This document shows, piece by piece, positions 13,601-25,075 of a stretch of 64,000 nucleotides of DNA; positions within the stretch are counted from its first letter, which is position 1, and each line of letters begins with the position of its first letter. The notes below the pieces were generated by a model, which did no database searches, had not been told where the DNA came from, and saw nothing but the letters and a program-made list of their open reading frames with translations. Both the position numbers and the translations under genes were made by a program. Source of the DNA: Lepisosteus oculatus (Eukaryota; Chordata; Actinopteri; Semionotiformes; Lepisosteidae); contig NC_090712.1 of NCBI RefSeq assembly GCF_040954835.1, positions 2,489,284 to 2,553,283 of the forward strand, written 5' to 3'.

Positions 13601-16600
13601 ACATGGCTCATCCTCTTTTATCTGTCAGAGTTATGACTCATGTGGAGGTCAACTACATCACAGTCTCACATTACGTTTTTCTGTTGGTTCTTTGGACAGA
13701 CATCATTCCTGTTGTCAGACCCAATGAGTTTTGGCCTAGGCCTCACCTCAGCCAGGGGTGCATGGTCCCCCACTTTAACCCCTGGGCTGTGTTTCTAGAC
13801 TTGAGTCGAATTTGGAACTTTTACCAGATTCTCGACTGAAGTCTACGTCTGTGAAAAAACATCCCCCTTCCGGTGCTGAATCGACCGTTCTTTAGGAGTT
13901 TCACAATGCCCGCCGTAACCTTCCCATCATGCCATTCAAATATTTTTGACACCTCTTCCCAAACAATGAGGGGGCCTCACAAAGTGAAATGGCCAGTGCC
14001 TCATCTGAGCTCGCTGAGGGCCTACTCGCAGTCTGTCACGAGATTTCTTTTTAGCAATGTAAAAGAATAACCGGGCCAGATGGAGGGTCGACATACTTCA
14101 AAGCGCGAGTTCGTTAGTTCTGGCCAAAATAACGCCTGCTATAAAATGAAAAGGGAGAGTGAAAGATTCTCGGTGACCTATCAAAACACAGCGGCAAACA
14201 CGGGTCGCTCCTGCTGGGCTGTAACCTCACCGGAGCACCCCTGCGAGGGAGGAAGAGCGAGAGGAAGACTTCCTCTCTTACCGAAGAGCCCTTTGTCTTC
14301 TTCTTCCCGTCCCCTTGGGGCTCCTCCGCATCGTCGGAGTCGCCCTCGCTGTCCAGGGCCGGCAGCTCGGGGTCCAGCGGGGGCTCGTAGAGGGCCGTGT
14401 TTAACGGCAGGTAGCGCAGCTCGTTGGGAGAATACCTGCGCCGAGAAATACAAAACCCGGGACTCAGCAATTATTCTTCCTGACGGGAGGGGGGGGTTGT
14501 CTCCAGCCCCAGTCCTGCAGAGCCCCCCTCCAGCAGGTCTGAGAGGCAGCCTTTAAATCATCGATTTCTCAAAGCCTGGATCCCTGGAGCTGTGACCACT
14601 TAAACGAGTGGCGTGTGTTCAAGGTCAAGTTCATCGCCGTGTGTACGCGAGCACAGTGAAATGCCTGCTTGTGCGCTTTCCTCACATGACAAAGACAAAA
14701 CAGATGACATAAAAGAGGACCTGATATTGACATCGAAAATGACATCACAAATCTCGGAGGGCAATTATCATTTTAGCCAGCATTTAGGAAGCAGGTGTGT
14801 GCAAATTTCAGTCGTAGCAGAATCCTGAGTTGGGTGTAAAACAGAGTGGTGCAAGTGGGGGAGGATTTAAGAGGTGGAGTTCAGGAGTCTTATGGCTGTG
14901 GTAGAAGCTTTTCTTTGAACCTAGAGGACCAGGCTTTTATAAATCTTCTGCCTGAAGGAAGAAGAGTGAACAGTGCATGCCCAGGGTGGCGTATTCGCCG
15001 TTCTGAGGCAGCGTGTGGTGAAGACGGTCTGGATGGAAGGGAGTTCTGTACCAGTGATGGCCTCAGCTGTCTCCACCACCTTCTGCAGTTTTGTTTTTCC
15101 GTTGCGTGAGCTGAGCAGTTGCCATACCAAACTGTAATACATCCAGTGAGAATACTTTCAACAGTGCATCTGTAGAAATGCGTGAGTGCTTCAATTAAGC
15201 AATTTCAAGATCATTCAGAACAAAATATCAATTGCTCAAACAAATGCGCCTCGTGATTAAATAACAGGCGATTCGGGATGACTCATTAGAATAACCAGGT
15301 TCTGGAGCAGGCAGATTCCTCTGTATACCTAGGCATGATACAAATACATGAAAAAGGATTTTGGACAGCACCTGGGATCTTCTTGTCTGTATACAGAGAC
15401 GAATACTGTTATTTGGTCACATAACGTGAAAACAGAGTGTTTAGAAGAGGCTGTAATTCAGGGATCAATGCCAGGATTGAGGTGAAACCCAGAGTAGCCG
15501 AAACTCAGACTAGTGATACACAGAGCTCACCTTGCGCTCTGAAAAAGCACCTCTGCTGGTTGTGCTTCTCGACAGCCATGTAATACAATTTAAAATCCCC
15601 AACAATACAGTCGCTGATCGACACACTAGGACCCTGCACTGAAAATCCCGTCAGGTCTCTGGGAGCAGGAGAGAGAGATCAAACAGAATGTGGCGCGTGT
15701 TTCACAGGGTTTGAAACTATCTGCAGGCCAGTCGCATGCTTTCCACCCAACAGGATGCTGAGGATGTGTGGGTTTGAACTGCATATTTCAACACTTATCA
15801 TGCATTCAAAAGGACTGCGATCTGGGGACTATCCAGCGATCCAAGGCCTTCCATGGAAATAAGTGTTATTTCCCTGAAAGCCCCTAACATTACAGCCAGT
15901 GAATCCGAGACTGTCACATGCATGCACACTGAACACTGTGATTTTACTCATACCTCTCCACCACAATGTTTAGACAAACTCAAGGTCTGCTGGCCACCTC
16001 CTGGCAGCAGATGAAATAGTATTACATACTGCTTTTACACAAAATCAATCTGGAAATCGATTAAAAACAGCCCGAGAACCATTTTCAGCAGCGCAGCCAC
16101 TGAGACACTAGTGGGATCTTCAGACGTAACCAAGCTGCTCAGACGTCACCCGGGACTCCAGAAGTATGGAGACACAGCAAAAGCTGCTGTCTGGACATGA
16201 CATTTATAGGCAGATGCCATACCCAGAAAGACAAATGGGACAGAGACTTTTAAAGGAAGCGTTTTAAAACAGATACCTTTTGTAATAGTCCTGAAACTGG
16301 CCAGGGATCAGGGCTACAGGGTAAGGCCCCATCTTGGTTCTCTCAGGAGGCAGGACTTTGTACTTTCCTTGGGGCACCTGGATAATCTGCAATGAGTGGG
16401 GAAAAATGAGACAGTTATCGGCCTATACAGAATCTGCAATACCCGTGGACTGCGCCAACGAGGAAAAATTTCACAGATACTAACCAAGGAACATGTCGTA
16501 ACAAAACAGCCAGTGTTGGTCTCAAACCAACAAGACATTGGAACCAAACCGCGTTCGATCAACGATTACATATGATGGAACAATATACATTTTGTTTTCC

Positions 16601-19600
16601 TCCTTAGCATTGCTCATGCATCCTCCCAGCCTCTGTCACTGCTGCTGTCCCCGAACAGAGACAGTTTCAGCCATGCACACAAAAACCACCTCAAAACAGG
16701 TATCGCTTACAACCCCCTACCGAAAGCCACGAGTCTGAATGAGGACAACAAATAGCTAATGATACAATTCCTCTCCCAGCTGTCTTGCCAGTTTCTGTTG
16801 CTTCCACATCTTTCCTGTAGAGGCAGGAGCACACGTTTTTCAATGACACATCACGATCTCCACGATGGGATACACATCGAAATTGCACTTGGAAAAGAAG
16901 AAGTCACCACTTGCATGCGTCTGGAGGTCAAAATAAGCTCTTCTTTCTTCCATTCGCTCCCGGTTAAAATTGCTGTTGAACTCAGCGGCTTTCTTCGCAG
17001 CTTTCTTGATGTATTCTGGTACTTTGCTGGGTTCAACCTTCTGTGGGTTCTGTTGCTGCATTTGCTAAGAGAAAGAGGATATTCATTTCATCCACTTGGC
17101 ATTCAAATGCAAGTGTACGTTTAAGAACATAAGAACAGTTCCAAATGAGAGGAGACCCTTGGACTAATCTAACTAACATTATATCACTTTATTAGCCCTA
17201 TACAATTTCTTGCATTAGGAATTTGTCTTTTCGCATACCCCAGCTTGCTCTCCATGAGACACACAGGTACACAGACAGGAAGAGAAGCTTGGGGTCAGAG
17301 CACAGGGTCAGCTATTGTACAGCACCCCTGGAGCAGTTGGGGTTAAGGGCCTTGCTCAGGGGCCCATCGGAGTAGGATCTTTGACCGTTAGTAACTAATT
17401 GATCCAAGAATATCATCCAGCTGTTTTCTTGAACAAAACCAGGATATCAGTACTTCACTAAGTACCTCACACGAATTTTAGAATCTCGATATACAATGGT
17501 ACATCTCCCCCTCCTGGGTTAGCCATGTTTCTATGATTCCAAGTATATCATAATTGCCAGCAGATTAGGTTGCCTTCAACTGTTTCTTCCAGGACGTGGA
17601 GCAAAGAAAATATCCAGATGCATGACAGCAAAAAACTGTTTTGATCAAACACCCCAAAGAGTATGTTGCTTTAATAACAAGAATATGATTTTTAATACAA
17701 AGAAAGGTTTCATATTAGCTGCAATGTGATCAAGCTCCATAAAAGGTAGTTATAATTATTACAGATTAGACTGGTAAATAGTCAAAGATGAGCCTTCTCA
17801 GTAGCAGTCCCAGGATTCAGGGTACTTACAGAGTACTCTTTAGTGATTCTCTGTCGCTCTCGTTCCTGAAGGATAACTGAATACTCAGCGTGTTTGACTG
17901 GGTACTCTTTAATCATCAGGTCAATGACTTCATCGCTGCGGACAGCCGTCAGCCCTGTCAAAAAGGCAAACTGTTAAATCGCACATTTACAAAAGGTCAA
18001 ACAAAATGTGTTTTAACAATGTCCGTATAGGTTCAAAACCTGGTAAACATTACATTTGTGAAACATTCTGGATATGCATGAGAGGGTGAGGTATTTCTAT
18101 AGCTACTACTTTATCAATCTCAAGAACAGCCTTTTCTTTTTCCACAAGTGCTTTCTGACCAGCAGCTACAAAATTGCAGCAAAAGACGCTGGCTTTTTTT
18201 CAGGTGTCATTAATCACAATAACAAAGGCCGTGAAAGGTGTTCTGCCATCTGATGCTCATCTGAATTCCTCTATATTGCACCAGTAATTTAACAGCTCTT
18301 TAGCTTTCTTCTCTTTCGTTTCTTCCAATATTGTCTATAGGCACAAGCCGAGAAGGGTAAACAAACTACAATTTTAGTGGCTGCTTGCAGCTACAAGTTA
18401 CTCAGAAACACATGTGAGGAAAGTCTGAAACGAGAGGAGGCCATTTAGCACATCTAGGTCTTTTGTTTTTCTTTAGTAGCTAATTGCTAGCAGCAACATG
18501 GGAACATGTTTGGGAAGCTTGTTCCGGATACCCATTAACCCAACAAGATCAACAGCAGGGAGCAATTAAAACTTTGATTAACTGTGCTATGCCATTCCTA
18601 TTTTGTAACCGAGAGCGTTTTCAAACTTAATAAGCTAAAAACTAGCCCAAGTGTCACTCTCTGGATAATGTATATCTCAGTTGCTGAGAAAAAGAAACTG
18701 GATCATAAATGATATACTTGAAGTTACATTATTTTCCTTCTGTGCAACTTTGTGCATTTCAGTCATCTCAATCTGCCTCAGATGAAGTCTAGATTCATAG
18801 CTATGAGGTTCAGTTTCTCTTTACTCAACTTCATTTGTCACGATACTTACACGGGTGCATAGTATAGTGAAAAGTGTTTCTCATTAGTCTCTCAGATGCA
18901 GTATATAAATAGAACAGCAGACAAGACCATAGGCAGAAATACAATAACACCTACAGTGTAAACAACAGTATGGTGCCAGTGCAAAATTGTCAAAAACTGT
19001 GCAAATACGCAAACAGAGAAAAGTATACAAACAGGACAAAAACAGTAACAACTAGTACAGTTTAAGTACAATTTTGGCTTGCATTCAGTTGTCGTGTATG
19101 CAGTGGTGTAGGAGTACAGTCATTGTGGGTACAGGAGGAAGTGAGGAGAGATCATAGTATGATGGGAGGGAATGAGGGCGTCACCAGCTTGACAGCTTTA
19201 CCTAATGTGCACTGCGTTTCCGTTATCACATTCTGCTCTCTCAGGTACAGCTTTTCCTTGTGGGACAGGTCCCGCCGTTCCAGGTCTGTAAAAAGAACAG
19301 CTCCATGTTAAAGCAGTAAAGCCTCACAGTGAAGCCTTGATCACTCAGACGAATTACATCAGAATCTTCACCTATTTGTTATGCTCCGATTTTACACCAA
19401 GATAAGTGCACTAATCTTAATAGAAGCTCCGAACTGCTTCCTGTGTGTCCTGTGTGTCACAAAACCGGGCTGACCCAAACTCCAAACCCGGCTTCCTTCA
19501 GCCCACAGAAAACCCCCCTTGAAGCAGTGGGTTTGAAATTAGCAGATGGCAGGTGGACTTAAGTTATCATCTGGTTTAGGCCAAAGACAGATGGAAGAAA

Positions 19601-22146
19601 CCAGATGTTTGGAATGTTTCTTCTGAAATAATGTTAAAGCAAGGCAGAAAAATCACAATTCTTTTATTGGTGAAGGGGCAATGTCATCAATGAAAACCTT
19701 TTTTTTGCGTTTATTGGCATACTGGTGTCACAGGCCTACCTGGATATTTGCGCTTGAACGAGGTGACCCCTAGGTATTCGCTGACTTGTTCCTGAAGCAT
19801 GTAGTATTCTCCTGTGTCATCAGAAGGCCATTTGTACTCAATGAGATTTTCGGCGGGGAAGTATGTGGACCTGAGAAGAACGATGCTATTTCAGGGATAT
19901 ATGGGCACATGAGCTTTGTTATCTATGTTATCTACACACAGGTGTTTAAGGAAATCATCTTAACTTCCAGCAAGAATGTCTACCAAGATGATGTAAATAC
20001 CCCAGATCCTGGCTGGAAGTGTCACAACTTCTGGAGCTGTCTCCCGATCCCATTCGACGACGTTTGGGAGCCTGGCTTCCATCATTGGAATTCTCCTCAA
20101 TATCATCCTAAGGAAGAGGCCAATCAGAATATACGTTTCATATATTAGAATATGCTCTATGTGTTTAGCTACACTGGATGTTTCCGACTACAGATGACAT
20201 TGCACACGAGCTGCAAGCAACAGAGCTTCAGAATTCAATTTTAAAAATGTAACTTGAAATTGACATGCAACAGCGTGCATTGCTTGTTTTATAGAAAGGG
20301 CTGTTAAACCACCACAGCCAGCTAGACGCGTCTTGCTAGCACAGAGGTCTTCTTCAGAGCCAACGGAGAAACACGGTCTAGAGGACAGGACTGGGAACTA
20401 CGTGGAAGCACACCTAGAACTGAGAACAAGAGACATAGGAGGGTGCAGGCTAGATAGGCCTCCTCTGGTTTTCATTCGTACTGTATATTCCTATGGATAA
20501 GTCCACCGATAAAACACTTGCCCGCAGTTCAGAGCTTCCATGTGTAAAACAAAATCACTCTGTGGAAACAATAGAGAGGATATGTCTGCATTCTGACCTC
20601 TTTAAGTAACAAAATTCGTCCAATAATAATAATTGGATTGGATTTCAGCACTGATATGAATCTAGAAAAACATCAACAGCTTCCTGAGCACATCTGCCAC
20701 ATTCACCACTGGAAAGACCAGCAGAAAGTCAAGCAGATACCGTGTGTTCAGTCTGTTGCTGCTTTATGTAAAATCCCCAAGGGGCTCCTTCAGAATGAAC
20801 AGGGAAACATGAGCCTGAGCACACAGGGGGACACAATGGGGATGTGTGCTCAAAACTCAGAAGCAGACACATGTCATTTCCAGGGGCAGTGAGAGTCTGG
20901 ATTAAGCTACTCAGCTGGTGAACCTGACACCTTCAATTCTTTCACAAAACTTCTGGCTGTGCCCTTCAGATGAATTAGCTATAACTAAACAGGCTAGATG
21001 TGCCTAGCCTCAAGAACAGCCTCCAAACTATGTGTTATTTTGTATACCATTAGTGTTGAACGGGTTTTACTTTTTACTACTTTTGAAATGCAAATCCAAA
21101 ATCAATTTAAATGCGAGCTTCGTTTTATCGAGATATCTCTCTGCTGGCCCCATCTACGGAGAGTATCTTAATACATCAGGCACAGTACACTGGATTTTAA
21201 ACCATTCTGCCCTACATCACCTCCACGTTTTTACAAAATAAATTTTTAATTAACAAATTTCATCGCTGATGCACAACTGAAACTAATATTTAATTTTGTC
21301 ACGTTACCCAATATCAAGAGAACATTCGTTATATCAATAATTCAAAATAAGACGGTAAAACCTCTTGCCAAAAAAGGTTCCTAAAGCACCACCAATTAAA
21401 AAAATAAAATATTAAAATATGTCTGAATAGTCCTATCCTCCTTCCTAAATAACGCCGTTTTCCGTCCCATTGCTGAAGTCAATGAAACTTGAGCACATAT
21501 CCAGTGAGGTTTTTTTGTAATCTAACATTAATGTCTTCGTACATTTGTAATCTTTGTCTAGACAGTAGCAAACGAGGACTGAGCGGAGAAAGACACGATT
21601 AAATAAATAAATGCTCAACTAAAAAAATCAGAAATTTGCACCAGAAACTTTTGACTTAAATGATCATTTTGGATAAAGCGAGCAGTTATGGTACAGACTC
21701 AGGTACGTCTTGCAAATGACAGTAGTTCTCGCTTGATCAGACGCGCTCTGCAAAACGCATTATACAAAACCTGTCCATATACCTCCTTAACCAACAGCTG
21801 AACACTTGCCGAATACGAAACAGTGTAAGCACACCTCAAAACACACACACAAACAAAATAACAAAATACAGACATGCCATCATCCATCCAATACTGCACC
21901 GAAGGCACTTTTGATGACCGAGTTTTCCCAATAAAAAAACAAAAGAACTTTGTCAAATCGACCGTGATCTCTTTCCCGTTTCCGTAGAAAACACTTTCCG
22001 TGTAATACTCCTGCCTCTGCAGTGCACCTAACCTGGTTCACTGTTTGGCTTCTTGCAACTGTTCTTTCTGTTTTTACCTTGGTGGAGTGTGCCCCCGGAG
22101 TAGCAGGGCTGCTATCACACGATCTCGACGGTAGGACTGCAGCCAT
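1682..22146 (-). CDS. phf10: PHD finger protein 10 (BAF45A), complete, 12 coding exons
   Basis: Subunit of the PBAF form of the SWI/SNF (BAF) chromatin-remodelling complex in the nucleus; tandem PHD fingers bind histone H3 tails (family knowledge). Coding exons: 22078-22146, 20001-20107, 19740-19870, 19202-19285, 17830-17954, 16915-17064, 16277-16386, 14282-14435, 11453-11608, 5099-5207, 3359-3547, 1682-1767. They sum to 1470 nt, giving 489 aa in frame; human is about 498 aa. The start follows the human pattern (MAA..., then SPATPGA). The SAY-type region, about residues 60-300, includes [14 protein letters not shown] and [23 protein letters not shown]1 begins at C371/C374 (CGIC); PHD2 runs about 427-469 (CTVC to CDCC). 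Odd points: the intron between 16915 and 16386 has a GC donor, and residue 463 is Cys (GCWVCDCC) where human has Arg as I recall it. Identity is very secure from near-identity of many exons. Confidence 0.97.
1862..1937. repeat. Minisatellite, 7-bp unit (CCCAGTT)
   Basis: About ten near-perfect tandem copies of the 7-mer CCCAGTT. They lie in the last intron of PHF10, about 95 bases from its terminal exon (1682-1767). On the transcribed minus strand the unit reads AACTGGG. Copy number is probably polymorphic. Confidence 0.95.
2036..2225. repeat. Dispersed repeat, shared with 57220-57425
   Basis: This segment in the last PHF10 intron and the one at 57220-57425 share, in the same order: a 'gaagcaa...cttagat' block, 'gcttcaa...tatctaat', 'agcaggagtg' and 'gggaccgggg/atgggg'. 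They are diverged members of one interspersed family. A similar 'tcaggtcctgg' segment lies near 3826-3910. Element class is not determined. Confidence 0.6.
2756..3320 (+). mobile_element. 5S rRNA-derived SINE (SINE3-type), nearly full length
   Basis: The head (about 2760-2880) resembles vertebrate 5S rRNA: a GCCATAT...CCTG-like start, CCACTGAAGC, then TGAGCCTGGTCAGTACCTGGATGGGAGACC, which matches the 5S internal control region. The body carries GTAGGGGGCGC, GGATGAGAYGTAAAACTGAGGTCCTGACTCTCTGTGGTCATTAAAA in pieces. The tail is AAAGCGCTATATAAGTG followed by TTATTAT. It sits in the last PHF10 intron, 40 bases from exon 11 (3359-3547). Confidence 0.88.
4374..4634 (-). mobile_element. tRNA-derived SINE, full length
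   Basis: Read on the minus strand, the element starts with a tRNA-like head: GGCTCTGTGGCTCAGGA as A-box region and GGTTCAAATCC as a good B box. The body has CCTACTCCGTCGGGCCCCTGAG and CCTTAACCCCAACTGCTCC; the tail is AGCAAGCTGGGGTATG and TCCTAATGCAAGAAATTGTA. Lies in PHF10 intron 10. Copies at 17194-17380, 40463-40549 and 53518-53738 define the family. Confidence 0.88.
5208..11452. other. Large PHF10 intron (exon 9 to exon 10)
   Basis: A 6.2-kb AT-rich intron. I find no clear transposon, RNA gene or coding exon in it. It has long A and T runs, and its open frames look like chance frames in AT-rich DNA. Either old unrecognised repeats or unique sequence. Confidence 0.5.
11613..11895 (+). repeat. 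Dispersed repeat family A copy abutting PHF10 exon 9
   Basis: Starts with a GAACATGAGAACATGAG-type block and continues with GGCCCATGTGGCCCAG, CTCATCCAGCTGCTTCAA, CCACAACCCTTTGGGTAAAG, TTCCACTTGT and GAATACTTGTATC. The same order of blocks recurs, in part, at 13370-13530, 17123-17560, 18420-18545 and 47795-47880. The copy begins within about 5 bases of the PHF10 exon 9 boundary (11608) and so covers its acceptor tract. Confidence 0.7.
11985..12165 (+). repeat. Possible tRNA-derived SINE remnant
   Basis: Contains a B-box-like GGTTCAAGTCC at about 12029-12039, preceded by AGCAGTGGGCGAGCCTCTGG, which could be a decayed tRNA head, and followed by a GC-rich body with CAGCTGTACAAGT. Only one copy is seen here, so the call is weak. 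Confidence 0.35.
12175..12810 (+). mobile_element. hAT transposon remnant with transposase C-terminus
   Basis: Begins with CAGGGCCGG, a typical hAT terminal-repeat start, preceded by an 8-base candidate target site ATCTCAGG. At about 12663-12795 the plus strand encodes [17 protein letters not shown] then [13 protein letters not shown], the hAT family C-terminal dimerisation motif. Only about 480 bases separate the end from this motif, so most of the transposase is deleted. No convincing right terminal repeat was found. Located in PHF10 intron 8. Confidence 0.72.
13370..13535 (+). repeat. Dispersed repeat family A copy
   Basis: Shares the central part of the family seen at 11613-11895: CTTCTTCCAAATACTCACAA, then GTAAGGAAGCCCCTCCTGTT, TTCTAAATCCACTTCCC. 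Located in PHF10 intron 8; the 5' part is diverged or missing. Confidence 0.6.
14610..15185 (-). mobile_element. LINE fragment, reverse transcriptase C-terminus
   Basis: Minus-strand translation around 15180-14900 gives [20 protein letters not shown] and, after a frameshift, LLPSGRRF. This matches the end of an L2/CR1-type non-LTR reverse transcriptase. The flank at 14613-14715 resembles the 3' UTR of the same kind of element (a GTGAAATGCCTGCTT block). Several frameshifts; not functional. In PHF10 intron 7. Confidence 0.72.
17123..17560 (+). repeat. Dispersed repeat family A copy, split by a SINE
   Basis: The left part (about 17123-17175) has AAGAACATAAGAACAG and GAGAGGAGACCCTTGG. The right part (about 17383-17560) has TAGTAACTAATTGATCCAAGA and ATCCAGCTGTTTTCTTGAA. 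Between them lies a tRNA-SINE (17194-17380). Order of events: the family A element came first, the SINE second. In PHF10 intron 5. Confidence 0.65.
17194..17380 (-). mobile_element. tRNA-derived SINE, 5'-truncated
   Basis: Same family as 4374-4634: tail CCCTATACAATTTCTTGCAT, CATACCCCAGCTTGCTCTCC, and CTTGCTCAGGGGCCC. The tRNA-like head is missing beyond 17380. Nested inside an older repeat. Confidence 0.85.
18420..18545 (+). repeat. Dispersed repeat family A fragment
   Basis: Contains GAGAGGAGGCCATTTAGCAC, TAGTAGCTAATTGCTAGCAG and GAAGCTTGTTCCGGATACCC, in the family A order. In PHF10 intron 4. Confidence 0.55.
18838..19120. repeat. Possible LINE 3' UTR fragment
   Basis: A sequence with GTGAAAAGTGTTTCTCATTA, CAGTATATAAATAGAACAG and repeated 'gtgca/acag' motifs, like the 3' untranslated parts of L2-type fish LINEs. 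No coding part is visible, so the assignment is weak. Confidence 0.35.
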
Positions 22147-22530
22147 GTTTACACTCTGGAGTCTCCTTGTCCAGCAGATATAAAGCTACCCCAAGGAAAC
22201 AAGCTACGCGTAACACAAAGTACCCCCCTTCGTGGACTTTGTGTATCTTTTAAAGTTTTCTCGGCTAATTTTAACATCTATACAACCCTGCGTGAGATGT
22301 TCGCTACAGATGCAGGCCCCAGCTCGTCAGACGTAACCATTATTCTTCATAATAACGCCACAATATAAAACTTTTAAGAGTTTCGTTTGACCCTGGAACA
22401 GACTAACCGTTCTGTTTGTTTATGAATGTCAACTTTTTAAAAAAGGTTAACCTGCATTAAACCTGCAGTTGCGATTTCGGTTTACAACAGTTTCCATCGA
22501 TAAAAAACGGAAAGGATCCTAACTAGGAGA

Positions 22531-22608
22531 AAAATGGCGGGGACTCGGGGTGGACTACGCGGAGAATAACAATCATTTTGATTGATGGGCGTTTGTAGAC
22601 GCCATCTT
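22531..22608. promoter_or_regulatory. phf10: Candidate PHF10 promoter with two opposed YY1-like motifs
   Basis: Two YY1-type motifs flank the likely PHF10 transcription start region: AAAATGGCGG at 22531-22540 on the plus strand and GCCATCTT at 22601-22608 (AAGATGGC on the minus strand). They lie 390-460 bases upstream of the ATG at 22146. YY1 motifs near the start are common in TATA-less housekeeping promoters. Placement is inference. Confidence 0.4.
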
Positions 22609-22894
22609 ACCTAGGTATCAACACAGTGGATCGAAGTCACTTCAGCACAATATTTCCACAGTATCCACCCGTTATCGGAAAAACACTTATTCCTGGCGAG
22701 GGTCGCTGCAAACCCAGCAAGCCTGATTGATTAAGTGTAGCAGAGCAGTCTTCCACAATACGTTTCAATTTTACAACATGTAATACTACTCATAAAAATT
22801 ATTTGGTTTTATATTTCATTCCAAAATGCTTCATAAATAAAAGAGAAATCCCTTCACCCACCACTGAATTGAATCCCCCCATTTTGAAGATTTT

Positions 22895-22907
22895 ATAATA
22901 ATAATAA

Positions 22908-22950
<43 letters not shown>
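22895..22950. repeat. (AAT)n microsatellite
   Basis: About 18 trinucleotide units of AAT/ATA with one interruption. It is the tail of the adjoining minus-strand 5S-SINE. Confidence 0.95.
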
Positions 22951-23486
22951 GATAACGCTTACATACTGTAGCACTTTTCTGGACAGTCCACTTAAACTAC
23001 TTTACAGGTAATGGGGACTCCCCTCCACCTGTAAAGATGATGTGACAACAGCCACAGTGTGCCAGTACACTCACCACACACCAGCTCTCAGTGGGGAGGA
23101 GAACAGAGTGGTGAAGCCAGTTCAGAGATGGGGATTATTAGGAGGCCATGATTGGTAAAGGCCAGGGGGAAATTTGGCAGGACACTCTTTTCGAGTAGGG
23201 ATTTTTAATGACCATAGAGTCAGTACCTTGGTTTTATTTCTCATCCAAAGGACGGCGCCTTTTTACAATATAGTGTCCCCGTCACTGTACTGGGGCATTA
23301 GGACCCACATGGACCACAGGGTGAGCGCCCCCTACTGGCCCCCACTAACACCTCTTCCAGCAGCAGCCTTAGTTTTTCCTAGGAGGTCTCCCATCCAGGT
23401 ACTAACAAGCCTCACACCTGCTGAGCTTCAGTGGGCTGCCAGTTGTGAGTTCCAGGGTGATATGGCTACCGGCGATTTGCAGTTCT
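22951..23486 (-). mobile_element. 5S rRNA-derived SINE (SINE3-type)
   Basis: Reverse complement of the element at 2756-3320: tail end GATAACGCTTACATA at the left, CCTAGGAGGTCTCCCATCCA and CTTCAGTGGGCTGCCAGTTG (5S-like head) at the right. Some internal deletions. Lies between PHF10 and C6orf120. Confidence 0.85.
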
Positions 23487-24300
23487 AATGTGCTAGCAAC
23501 CCGACTATAGAGAAGATTGCTATGGGAGTTTTAAGGGCCAGAATATGAGGACCCCAGTTAAATATCTCATATGGAGGATGACAATTCCTACAGGACAGCT
23601 TCCGTGCTTCTGCTTCCATAGGGAACAGTTCAGCGATATTGAAAAAGTCACTTGTTTTGTTCCTTCAGGGCTCAAAAACTTCGCAATTCCACCACTATGT
23701 TCAATGGGCTTTAAAGACAAAGTCCACCTCAGTGCTACTGTCAAAAGCCTTCACAGAATGTGGATACATATTACATGTATTGACACACATATTCAAAATA
23801 TAATTACTGTCAATTAATACATTTCTGAATAATGTATCTTAGCCAATCACTTTATTTCTTAGAGATAAGTTCTTCCCAAAAGAAACTTTCAATTACCGGG
23901 TTGAAATTTGATGCCCTATAAATGTTTACAGTAAAGTATTTGTATCAGTAGGGAAAGGTATTAGAAATGCTCGATATTAGTTCATAAATAGTGGCTGAAG
24001 TATGATGGTCAAAGTAGGTTAGTTGTAGTTTATTGGCCACTGTGTATGTACACCTGCCACCTTTATGCATAGTACTGAACAGACCCGAGTAAACAGTTCA
24101 AATGTCAATGTTTCTTTATAAATCAAATCCAGACATAATATTTACTTCACCAGATGGACAAATAAAAAAACAAAGATGTTACCATTTGGGCCACAATACA
24201 AAAGCAACTGTACATATTGTTGGCTGTTCTGACTGGTGCTTTCCATCCAAATGCAAATAAACATTTTTTTTACCACAAATAAATATAACACATCGAATTC
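23487..24300. other. Spacer between PHF10 upstream region and C6orf120 3' end
   Basis: AT-rich sequence with no recognised gene. The right end probably carries the C6orf120 3' UTR: a minus-strand AATAAA lies at 24310-24315, about 150 bases past the stop. Confidence 0.4.
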
Positions 24301-24460
24301 CAAAACGTTTTTATTTCTGCATTTGGTCCCCGTGTTTAAACCCATTTTTCCAGATTGCTGCACATGATCAGGAGGATCTGTTAACTGAGACAGTGGCGTT
24401 TTCCCATAACAACTTGAGTTGTTAGCCTTCTTAGGATACAGAGGACGCCTAGGCATTGTT

Positions 24461-25036
<576 letters not shown>

Positions 25037-25075
25037 TCAAGGAAGGGAACCCAACCTCTATCATCTGTCAATGGC

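Noticed and set aside
19786-20148. 120-codon plus-strand open frame
   Set aside because: It is the antisense shadow of PHF10 exons 2 and 3 (19740-19870 and 20001-20107).
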